Assembly (NCBI GenBank): GCA_035649575.1
Contig: DASRJH010000229.1
Location: 1 to 8,398 of the forward strand
DNA length: 8,398 nucleotides
Source: DASVAL01 sp035649575
GTDB taxonomy: Bacteria > Planctomycetota > UBA1135 > UBA2386
Direction: 5' to 3'
Numbering within the stretch: position 1 is the first letter of the stretch; each line of letters starts with the position of its first letter. The notes under the pieces were generated by a model that was not told where the DNA came from, searched no databases, and worked only from the letters and a program-made list of their open reading frames with translations. The position numbers were made by a program, and so were the translations under genes. This document shows positions 1 through 6,924 of this stretch, one piece after another.

Positions 1-3000
1 CGGTTGCCGCGCTTCTTGCGGCGCACGCTGCGGGTGCTGCTGCGTGGCCTGCTCGTGCTCGCCGTGCTGCTCGTCGGGGCATGGTTCTTCCGGCAGCAGC
101 TGATCGCGCCGCTGCTGCGCCCGCACTTCGAAGCGAGGATCGCGGAGATGCTCGGTGCCAGGCGGGTCTCGATCGGAGCCATGGAAGGTGATTGGCTCGG
201 TCGACTCGACGTCAAGGACATCGTCGTCGAGGGCGCAGAGCCGCCGCTGCGCCTGGTGCGCGGGTTGCGGCTCGAGGTCAGCTACTCGCTGCTCGCGCTG
301 CTCGGCGGGGATCTCGCGGGCCTGCACCTGGCCAAGGTCACCGCTGCCGAGGTGGAGCTCGACCTGCGCGCGCCGGCGAGCGGCCAGAGCCCGCCCGGGC
401 AGCCCATCGACCCCGGTTCGTACGCGCCATGGCTGCGCCTCTTGCCCGCGGGAGCGAACGTGCACGTCGAGGCGATGCACGTGCTGACCTCGCACGGCGA
501 ACGGCGTGGCCCGCTCGACGTCTCGCTGCTCGCGGGTTCGGGCGAACGCCGACTCGCGGCCTCGTATGCGGGGCTGGGCGTCGAGGTGCACGCGCAGGTG
601 CCGGGGCCGGCGGCCGGTCCGTTGCCGATCCTGGTGTCCTGCGACGCCGAGGATCCAGGCGCGCTGCTCGATCTGTTCGGCCTCGGCGGCGGCGTGCGCG
701 GCGGCACCATGCATGCCGAGTTTGGCATCTGCCTCGAGCCGTTCTCGCTCGAAGCGCGCGTCGACCTCGCCGACCTCGTGCATCGCGGCGAACGGCTCGC
801 GAAGAGCCGCGTCACGGCCCGGCTCGACCGGAAGACACTCGCGATCGAACGCGCTTCGCTGGACCTGCCCGGCGTCGCCGTGGATCTGCACGAGCTCTTG
901 CTGCCGAGTCCGCTCGTCACGGGTGGCGTCGACCTGCGCGACCTCGCGGGCAGGTTCGTCGTGCGCATCGATGACCTGGCGCCGCATGCCGCGATGTTGC
1001 CCGAAGCACTGCAGCAACTGCTGCCGATTCGCGGGCGGCTCGCCGGCTCGGCCACGGGGGGCAAGCTGCACCTCGAAGCATCCGAGCTGTACGCGCGCGG
1101 CGCGCATCTGCAGATCGAGAGTGGTTCGATGCCTGTCGTCAGCGACAGCTGGTCTGCGGCCGAGGGCGAGGTGCGCTTCTCGCTGAGCCTCACCCAGTTC
1201 ACGACCAGCCTGCCGTGGCTCGGGGCGACGACCGTGTCCGGGCGCATCGACGCGGACGCCGCCGGCAGCCTCGCCGAGCCGCGGCTCGAAGCGCGTCTCG
1301 AGCTCGGCGAGTGCCGCACCGAACGCGGCTCGTTCGTCAACGCGCAGGGGCTCGTCAAGGCCGACGCGATGGCCGTCGCCGTCGAGGGGCTGCGCGTGCA
1401 GCAGCTCGTCACTGAGGCGTTGGCGACAAAGGCACCGACCAGCGTGGCCCTCGACGCGAGCTGCCGCCTGCGCGCGGGCGCCGTCGATCGGGACTCGCTG
1501 GTCGCGAAGCTTGACCTCGGCAGCCTCGTTCCGAGCGAGCTGCTCGCGCGCGTCTTCGTCGAGCACGGCCTCGGCGCGGCGCCCGAAGGCATCGCGACGC
1601 TGCAACTGCAGGCGCGTCACGATGGCAACGGCATCACCATCGACTCGCTGCTGCTGCGCAGCGCGCCGGGCTCTGCGGTCGAGCTCTCGATCGATGGGCA
1701 AGGCATCCTGCCGCTGCATTGGTCTGGGACTGAAGTGACTCCGGTCGCCACGGGCACGCTGGTGCTGCATGCGAGCGCCCGACGTGCCTCGATCGGGGAA
1801 GCTGCGCCGTTCGCTTTCGAGGGCACGTTGCGCCTCGATGCCCGATCGGCCGCGCTGAGCCAGCTCGGTCTCGAGCTCGGGCCGGCCAGGTTGCGCGGTG
1901 AGGCCACAGCGGAGCATGGGATCGCGTCGCTCTTCGATCCGGCTGTCGAGTGGGCCGCGGTGCCGCTGCAGCTCGCGCTCGACGTCGAGCAATTCGATCT
2001 CGCGACCCTGCCCACGTCGTGGCTCGGTGCAGCACGGCTCTCGGGTCTCGTCGCGGGACACGTGCGCGCGGCGGGGACCGTGCGCGAACCGGAGCCCGAC
2101 GTGTTGCTGACGCTCGCCGATGGCGCGGTGAGCGGCGAGGGCTTGCCAGCCCTGACCGGTGCGCAGCTTCGCCTCGAGGTGAGTTCGAGCGATCCCGCGG
2201 CGAAGCGGATCCTGCTCGCAACCAGCGCGTCGGCTTCGCTCGACCCGTCACTCGGGCTCGACCAGCAGGTGGCGTTCGCGGCCAAGGTCCGCTGCGACGA
2301 CAGCGGCACGGCGCTCGAACCCACGGTGCTGAAGCTCGGTGGTGGCGAGCTCGCGATCGAGTTGAGCTCGAACCTGCGCCGCAGCGACCTGCTCGCCCGC
2401 ACCGTCGATGGCGCCCGGACCACACTCGCAGGCAAGGTGCGCCTGCGCGAGTTCGACCTCGCGAAGCTGCCGAGCCATCTGTTCGGCATCGAGGCGCTGC
2501 GTGGCCTCGTGAGCGGCGAGCTGACGCTCGATGGCGCGCTCGGTGCCTCGCCGCTGGCCGCGCTGCACAGCGCACAGCTCTCGCTGAGCTCCGGCGAGCT
2601 CAAGGTTGCGGACCTGCCGCGCGTCGAACAGCTCGCCGTCGAGCTCACGGCGGACCGGCACGAGATCGCTCTGCGTTCGTTGACGGGGGAGCTCGGGGCG
2701 GGCCGGTTCACCGCGCAGGGTTCGTTGCAACAGCAGGGGACGTTGCTCGTCGAAGCGTTCGAGGACGCAGCGCTCGAACTGCGGCTCGATGGCGCGGACC
2801 TGATGCTGTATCGCGGCGCAGGCGCGAAGGTCCGAGCCACCGCGCATTTGCTCGCGTCGGGCACGATGCGGTCCGTCGCCGTCGCGGGCAATGTCGTGCT
2901 CGGTCGTGGTACGAAATACGTGCGGCGCATCTCGATGCTGCCCGCGCTCGGCTCACACGAAGCCGCGGCCACGAGCGAGGGCTTCGACCTGCCGCGGCTG

Positions 3001-3675
3001 CCACCCGCGATCGGCGACCGCATCAGCCTCGACGTGGCGCTCAGGACACGTGAACCGGTCGAGGTGCGCGTGAACGTGGTCGATGCCGACATCGACGTCA
3101 CAGCACACCTGCGTGGCAAGGGCAGCGCCCCGCGGCTCGAGGGCACGATGTCCACACGCCGCGGCAAGCTGCGTTTCCCGGGCGCCAACCTGACCGTCGA
3201 CAGCGCCCTGCTGACCTTCACGCCCCGCGAGCCGCGGTTCCCCGAGCTCGTCGTGAATGCGACCGGGAGGCGCCTCGGGTTCGTCGTCACGATGTCGGTC
3301 ACGGGGCGTTACGACCGGCCTCAGGTGCAGCTGTCTTCGGTGCCCACGCTGCCGCCGCGCGACCTGATCGTGCTGCTCACGACCGGCCAGCTACCGAGCA
3401 CGCTCGCCGAGCGCGGGGCCGTGGGCCACGCGCGGTTCGTCGGTGGCTACCTGGCCCAGGAGGTGTTCGAGCAGTATTTCGGCAGCGAGAGCACGGAGCG
3501 CGGCGAGAGCGCCTTCGACCGGTTGAAGATCGAGAGCGGCCGCGAGGTCAGCCAGAACGGCGTCGAGAGCGTGTTGATCGAGTACGAGCTGGTGCCGAGG
3601 TTCTCGGTGCAAGTCGAGCGCGATGCCTACGAGGACTACAACCTGGGGCTCGTGCTCCGGTTCAGGTTCCGATGA
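1..3675 (+). CDS. tamB: TamB-like translocation and assembly module protein (DUF490/AsmA-like), 5' end at window edge
   Basis: TamB proteins are anchored in the inner membrane and span the periplasm as a long beta-rich groove. They work with an Omp85 partner in outer-membrane protein insertion and, in the AsmA-like superfamily, in lipid transport. About 1,223 residues are visible, close to the usual TamB size. Counting from the TTG at position 4, residues 1-14 are Arg-rich, about 15-29 form one membrane segment, and about 30-1000 are low-complexity beta-type sequence with recurring AsmA-like modules. The C-terminal domain is characteristic: RRGKLRF at 1052-1058, then a VTGRYDRPQVQLSS stretch, LIVLLTTGQLPS near 1120-1131, and a final amphipathic strand ending LGLVLRFRFR. 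The TTG could be the start, but the frame is open to base 1 and no ribosome site can be seen, so the true start may lie just outside. The gene overlaps the following Omp85 gene by four bases, which supports a joint role. Family assignment is firm; a lipid-transport or protein-assembly role is not decided by sequence. Confidence 0.9.
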   Translation, partial: RLPRFLRRTLRVLLRGLLVLAVLLVGAWFFRQQLIAPLLRPHFEARIAEMLGARRVSIGAMEGDWLGRLDVKDIVVEGAEPPLRLVRGLRLEVSYSLLALLGGDLAGLHLAKVTAAEVELDLRAPASGQSPPGQPIDPGSYAPWLRLLPAGANVHVEAMHVLTSHGERRGPLDVSLLAGSGERRLAASYAGLGVEVHAQVPGPAAGPLPILVSCDAEDPGALLDLFGLGGGVRGGTMHAEFGICLEPFSLEARVDLADLVHRGERLAKSRVTARLDRKTLAIERASLDLPGVAVDLHELLLPSPLVTGGVDLRDLAGRFVVRIDDLAPHAAMLPEALQQLLPIRGRLAGSATGGKLHLEASELYARGAHLQIESGSMPVVSDSWSAAEGEVRFSLSLTQFTTSLPWLGATTVSGRIDADAAGSLAEPRLEARLELGECRTERGSFVNAQGLVKADAMAVAVEGLRVQQLVTEALATKAPTSVALDASCRLRAGAVDRDSLVAKLDLGSLVPSELLARVFVEHGLGAAPEGIATLQLQARHDGNGITIDSLLLRSAPGSAVELSIDGQGILPLHWSGTEVTPVATGTLVLHASARRASIGEAAPFAFEGTLRLDARSAALSQLGLELGPARLRGEATAEHGIASLFDPAVEWAAVPLQLALDVEQFDLATLPTSWLGAARLSGLVAGHVRAAGTVREPEPDVLLTLADGAVSGEGLPALTGAQLRLEVSSSDPAAKRILLATSASASLDPSLGLDQQVAFAAKVRCDDSGTALEPTVLKLGGGELAIELSSNLRRSDLLARTVDGARTTLAGKVRLREFDLAKLPSHLFGIEALRGLVSGELTLDGALGASPLAALHSAQLSLSSGELKVADLPRVEQLAVELTADRHEIALRSLTGELGAGRFTAQGSLQQQGTLLVEAFEDAALELRLDGADLMLYRGAGAKVRATAHLLASGTMRSVAVAGNVVLGRGTKYVRRISMLPALGSHEAAATSEGFDLPRLPPAIGDRISLDVALRTREPVEVRVNVVDADIDVTAHLRGKGSAPRLEGTMSTRRGKLRFPGANLTVDSALLTFTPREPRFPELVVNATGRRLGFVVTMSVTGRYDRPQVQLSSVPTLPPRDLIVLLTTGQLPSTLAERGAVGHARFVGGYLAQEVFEQYFGSESTERGESAFDRLKIESGREVSQNGVESVLIEYELVPRFSVQVERDAYEDYNLGLVLRFRFR
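3672..3675 (+). promoter_or_regulatory. ATGA stop/start overlap coupling tamB to the Omp85 gene
   Basis: The Omp85 ATG (3672-3674) overlaps the tamB TGA (3673-3675). No good Shine-Dalgarno sequence lies just upstream, so termination-reinitiation is the likely way this start is used. It also fixes the start codon choice. Confidence 0.85.
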
Positions 3676-3719
3676 CGCGCGAGCTCGCGTTCCTGCTGCT
3701 CATGCTCGGTGGGGCCTGC
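3672..3719 (+). other. Predicted lipoprotein signal peptide with lipobox
   Basis: The first 16 residues are Met-Thr-Arg, then a hydrophobic run, then LGGAC, with the Cys codon TGC at 3717-3719. The pattern fits the general bacterial lipobox (small residue before Cys, none of the charged residues in the preceding six), although Gly at -3 is less common than Leu. Ser follows the Cys. If cleaved by signal peptidase II, the mature Omp85 protein would begin with a lipidated Cys. Lipidation is inferred. Confidence 0.65.
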
Positions 3720-5903
3720 AGCGTGCTCGATCCCAGCTACACGGCGGGCCCGCCGGACGCCTCGGGCAAAGCTCCTGTTGTCGTGACGGTCGACATCGTG
3801 GGCAACGCGAACCAGAGCTCCGCTGCGCTGCGCGGTCGCATCGAGGACTACATGTTCGACCTGTCGCGCGACCCGACGCGCGAATCGGCCGTCTACGACG
3901 CGGCGCTCGAGGTCGAGGACTACTACCGCACGCAGGGTCATCCCGTCGCGAAGGTCACCTACGAGTACTCGCCGCCGGCCGAAGAGGAACGTCGGCCCGA
4001 GACCGTGCACGTTCGGCTGCTCGTGGAGGAGGGACCCCTCGTGCTCGTCGAGATGACGCTGCGCGGCAACACGGCCTTCGACACTGCCGACCTGCTCGCG
4101 TTGTGGTCCAGGAAGAACGTCGGCTTCTTCGGTCTCGGCGGCGTCGCCTTCGTCGAAGCGGAGGTGCACTCGTTCGCCGAGCAATTGCGCACGTTCTACC
4201 GGGCGCGCGGGCGTCTCGATGCGGTGGTCGGCGCGCCGCAGGTCGACGTCGACCTCGACCGCGCGTTGGCGAGGGTCGCGATCGAGATCGCGGAGGGGCA
4301 CGTGCACACGATCCGCACCGTCGAAGTCGCGGCGTCGTTGCGTGCCGTGCTCGGGACCGCGCTGCCGCCGCCGCCCGACGGCAAAGTCTGCGCGCAGAAC
4401 GAGATCCAGGGTTACCGCGACGCGGTGCGCACCGCGCTGCGCAAAGCCGGCTACCCGAAACCTCGCGTCGAGGTCGCCACCGAGCCGCTGGCGGGCGTGC
4501 CGTTCGCGTGGCATCTGCGGCTCGATGGCGAGCCGGGGCAGTGCGCTGTGATCGCGACCGTCGCGGTCGCGGGCAACCAGAAGACGATGGACGGCATCAT
4601 CCTCGGCAAGCTCGATCTCGAGCCCGGTGATCGCTACGACGGCACGTCGATCGAGGAAGCGATGCGCCGGCTCTACCGCAGCGGGTTGTTCCGCAAGGTC
4701 GAGATCGAGGAGAAGCCGCTCGACGACGGGTCGCGACTGGGCCTCACGATCCAGGTCGAGGAGAACGACTCGCGTGCGATCGAGTTCATGGCCGGCTGGG
4801 GCTCGTACGAACTGGCGCGCGCCGGCTTGCGGCTCGAGGACACCAACCTGTTCGGCACGGGGCGTGGCCTCGCACTCGACAACCACGTCAGCACGAAGGG
4901 CTACTCGACCGAGCTCACGCTGACCGACCCCGACTTCCTGATGACGGATTCGACGCTGTCGGTGAGTGCCGAGTATTTCAAGCGCGAGGAACCGTCGTTC
5001 ACCGACGAGGCGCTCGGTGGCACGGTGGCGGTCGCGCGCACGCTGACCGCGGGAACGACGGCGCGCGTGGGCTACACGTATCGCGACCGCACGGATGCCA
5101 CGGCGTTCACGGTGTTGCCGCAGGACCAGCTCGTCGACTTCGTCGAGGGCAAGGTCTTCCTCGAGTTCCGCAACGACCGCCGCGACAACCTGCTGTTCCC
5201 GAGGAAGGGCCATGCCGAGTTCGTGTCGTTCGAACGCATCGCTCCCGAGTTCGGAGCCAGCGTCGATCTCGACCGGCTCACGTTCCGGGCCTCGAAGCAC
5301 TTCCAGCTGTGGCGCTCGGGCACGCTCGTGTTGCGGACCGAGCAGAGCGGTCTGTGGCCACACGAGGGTTCGGCGAACGTGCCGCTGCAGCTGCGCTGGT
5401 TCAACGGTGGCGAGAACTCGGTCCGGTCCTTTCGCGAGTCGCAACTCGGACCGATGGACGCGCAGGGCAATCCGACCGGCGGCGAATACCGCAACATCCT
5501 CGGCGCCGAGCTGCGGTTCCCGATCGTGAAGACGCTCGAGGGGGGCTTGTTCGTCGACGCCGGCAACGTCGGAACGAGGGTCCAGGACTTCTCGCTCGAC
5601 GAGATGCGCTACGGGATCGGCGCCGGGCTGCGGTTGTTGCTGCCGATCGGCGCGGTGCGCCTCGATGCCGCGTGGAACCCCGACCAGGACCCGGGCGACG
5701 AGGAATGGGTCCTGCACTTCAGCGTGGGGTACCCGTACTGGGCTATTCGCCGGCGCACGAGACCCGCGCTGGTGCTAGCAACTCGACGAAGCGCCGGAAC
5801 AGGTAGAGCGCGTCGTGCGGCCCCGGCGCCGCCTCGGGGTGATACTGGACCGAGAACACGGGCAGCTCGCGGTGCCGCAGGCCCTCGACCGTGCCGTCGT
5901 TGA
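3672..5903 (+). CDS. Omp85/BamA-superfamily outer-membrane assembly protein (TamA/TamL-like), apparently lipidated, with aberrant C-terminal tail
   Basis: Omp85 proteins insert or export proteins at the outer membrane. The frame has 743 codons. Residues 1-15 are a short signal with lipobox LGGA-Cys16, followed by Ser17. About four POTRA domains follow: roughly 36-120, 122-207, 210-287 and 291-364; the fourth carries VAGNQ and the YRSGLFRKVEI pattern typical of BamA/TamA POTRAs. The barrel spans about 368-690, with TNLFGTGRGL, the strand region NDRRDNLLFPRKG, and the loop-6 motif as VRSF (584-587) instead of the usual VRGF/Y. A beta-signal-like end, LHFSVGYPYW, finishes at Trp690 and resembles the FQFNIGKTW terminus of E. 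coli BamA. The frame then lacks a stop and continues 53 residues, antisense to carA, to a TGA at 5901-5903. The start is the ATG overlapping the tamB stop. TamB linkage suggests a TamA or TamL role; a second BamA copy is the main alternative. Cys240 and Cys291 may pair near POTRA 3/4. Confidence 0.93.
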   Translation: MTRELAFLLLMLGGACSVLDPSYTAGPPDASGKAPVVVTVDIVGNANQSSAALRGRIEDYMFDLSRDPTRESAVYDAALEVEDYYRTQGHPVAKVTYEYSPPAEEERRPETVHVRLLVEEGPLVLVEMTLRGNTAFDTADLLALWSRKNVGFFGLGGVAFVEAEVHSFAEQLRTFYRARGRLDAVVGAPQVDVDLDRALARVAIEIAEGHVHTIRTVEVAASLRAVLGTALPPPPDGKVCAQNEIQGYRDAVRTALRKAGYPKPRVEVATEPLAGVPFAWHLRLDGEPGQCAVIATVAVAGNQKTMDGIILGKLDLEPGDRYDGTSIEEAMRRLYRSGLFRKVEIEEKPLDDGSRLGLTIQVEENDSRAIEFMAGWGSYELARAGLRLEDTNLFGTGRGLALDNHVSTKGYSTELTLTDPDFLMTDSTLSVSAEYFKREEPSFTDEALGGTVAVARTLTAGTTARVGYTYRDRTDATAFTVLPQDQLVDFVEGKVFLEFRNDRRDNLLFPRKGHAEFVSFERIAPEFGASVDLDRLTFRASKHFQLWRSGTLVLRTEQSGLWPHEGSANVPLQLRWFNGGENSVRSFRESQLGPMDAQGNPTGGEYRNILGAELRFPIVKTLEGGLFVDAGNVGTRVQDFSLDEMRYGIGAGLRLLLPIGAVRLDAAWNPDQDPGDEEWVLHFSVGYPYWAIRRRTRPALVLATRRSAGTGRARRAAPAPPRGDTGPRTRAARGAAGPRPCRR
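5742..5903 (+). other. Read-through tail of the Omp85 frame, antisense to carA
   Basis: After the barrel-ending Trp690 (TGG, 5739-5741) the frame stays open for 53 codons to TGA 5901-5903. This stretch lies opposite the carA 3' end, in a different codon phase. By hand count 24 of 53 codons end in G or C (about 45%), against 13 of 14 in the codons immediately before it. Codons such as AGA, CGA, GGA, ACA and CTA appear. The encoded peptide has 16 Arg and no Lys and resembles no domain I know. The composition is set by carA on the other strand, so this looks like accidental coding after loss of a stop, or a local sequence error. Neither other forward frame stops before 5776, so a nearby frameshift would also give an extended protein. 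Confidence 0.7.
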
Positions 5904-6924
5904 GGTTCTTGTGCGTGACCTGGACGCTGTCGGGCAGCGAGCTCGGGTCGACCGCGTAGCTGTGGTTCTGCGACGTGATCTCGACCTTGCCCGTCGTGAG
6001 GTCGATCACGGGCTGGTTGCCGCCGTGGTGACCGAACTTCATCTTGAAGGTCTTGCCGCCGAACACGTGGCTCAGGATCTGGTGGCCGAGACAGATGCCG
6101 AAGACCGGCACCTTCTTGACGAGCACCTTGCTCGCTTCGATCGCATAGCGGCAGATCGCGGGGTCGCCGGGGCCGTTGCTGAGGAACACGCCATCGGGCT
6201 TGCGCTCGAGCACTGCGGCAGCCGGTGTGGTCGCTCCTACGACGGTGACGTCGAGGCCCGAGGCGACCAGCGAGCGCAGGATGTTGCGTTTGGCGCCGAA
6301 GTCGTAGGCAACGATGCGGAACCGCTTGCCGGGGCGCGCATTGGGCGTCGGCACGCTCCACTGTGACTCGTGACCGCGGTCCCACTCGTAGGGGGCCTCG
6401 GTCGTGACCGCGAGCACGTGATCGACGTCGGCGACCCTAGGGGCCTTCTGCACCTTTGCAACGAGCTGCGCGTCGGTGCTCGCCATGTCGCGCGTGACGA
6501 GCACGCGCTGCTCGCCGTGATCGCGCACGCGGCGCGTCAGCATGCGCGTGTCGACCCCCTCGATGCCGGGCACGCCGTGTTGGGCCAGGTAGTCCGACAG
6601 CTCGGCGCCCGAACGGAAGTTCGACGCGCGCTGGCAGGCTTCGCGTACGATCAGCGCCGACAGCCACAGTCTCGTCGACTCTTCGTCCTCGCTGTTGACG
6701 CCGTAGTTGCCGATGTGAGGCTGCGTGAGCATCACCGCCTGGCCGCGATACGAGGGGTCCGTGAGGATCTCCTGGTAGCCCGACATCGACGTGTTGAAGA
6801 CCAGTTCGCCTACCGAGTCGTTCGCTGCGCCAAAGCCACGGCCAAGAAGCACGGTGCCGTCCTCGAGAGCGAGGCGGGCGGGAGGCCGTTCACTGGGCAG
6901 TGACTTCACGGGCTGGGGCGTCAC
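5743..6924 (-). CDS. carA: Carbamoyl-phosphate synthase small (glutaminase) subunit
   Basis: CarA hydrolyses glutamine and channels ammonia to CarB, which makes carbamoyl phosphate from bicarbonate and ATP for arginine and pyrimidine synthesis in the cytoplasm. The 393-residue length is normal. Residues about 17-150 are the CPSase small-chain domain, with LEDGTVLLGRGFG, FNTSMSGYQEILTDPSY and QPHIGNYGVN. About 203-385 are the class I glutamine amidotransferase domain, with SNGPGDP at 249-255, the nucleophile elbow GICLGHQ carrying Cys278, QNHSYAVD at 319-326, and the His362/Glu364 pair in QYHPEA. The catalytic triad is therefore intact. The start is GTG at 6922-6924, overlapping the larB stop. 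No clear Shine-Dalgarno precedes it and no ATG lies before the conserved domain; an internal GTG at 6907-6909 is the alternative. No carB follows: the gene ends against the convergent Omp85 gene, so carB must lie elsewhere. Confidence 0.98.
   Translation of the reverse strand: MTPQPVKSLPSERPPARLALEDGTVLLGRGFGAANDSVGELVFNTSMSGYQEILTDPSYRGQAVMLTQPHIGNYGVNSEDEESTRLWLSALIVREACQRASNFRSGAELSDYLAQHGVPGIEGVDTRMLTRRVRDHGEQRVLVTRDMASTDAQLVAKVQKAPRVADVDHVLAVTTEAPYEWDRGHESQWSVPTPNARPGKRFRIVAYDFGAKRNILRSLVASGLDVTVVGATTPAAAVLERKPDGVFLSNGPGDPAICRYAIEASKVLVKKVPVFGICLGHQILSHVFGGKTFKMKFGHHGGNQPVIDLTTGKVEITSQNHSYAVDPSSLPDSVQVTHKNLNDGTVEGLRHRELPVFSVQYHPEAAPGPHDALYLFRRFVELLAPARVSCAGE
6921..6924 (-). promoter_or_regulatory. 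GTGA stop/start overlap coupling larB to carA
   Basis: On the minus strand the carA GTG (6924-6922) overlaps the larB TGA (6923-6921). With no Shine-Dalgarno apparent in the preceding 20 bases, translational coupling is the likely mode of carA initiation. Confidence 0.8.

Noticed and set aside
1617..3302. Long minus-strand open frames opposite tamB (561 and 313 codons)
   Set aside because: Ser/Arg/Ala/Pro-rich with no domain; they come from low stop-codon density at high GC. TamB motifs on the plus strand are convincing.
3636..5717. A 693-codon open frame on the minus strand covering nearly the whole Omp85 gene
   Set aside because: It is an antisense shadow of a GC-rich gene: Arg/Glu/His-rich, without any recognisable domain, while the plus strand encodes clear POTRA and barrel motifs.
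5742..5903. The Omp85 tail as a new functional C-terminal domain
   Set aside because: Third-position GC collapses in this stretch and its sequence is dictated by carA on the opposite strand; there is no sign of selection on the tail. It is kept only as an anomaly.
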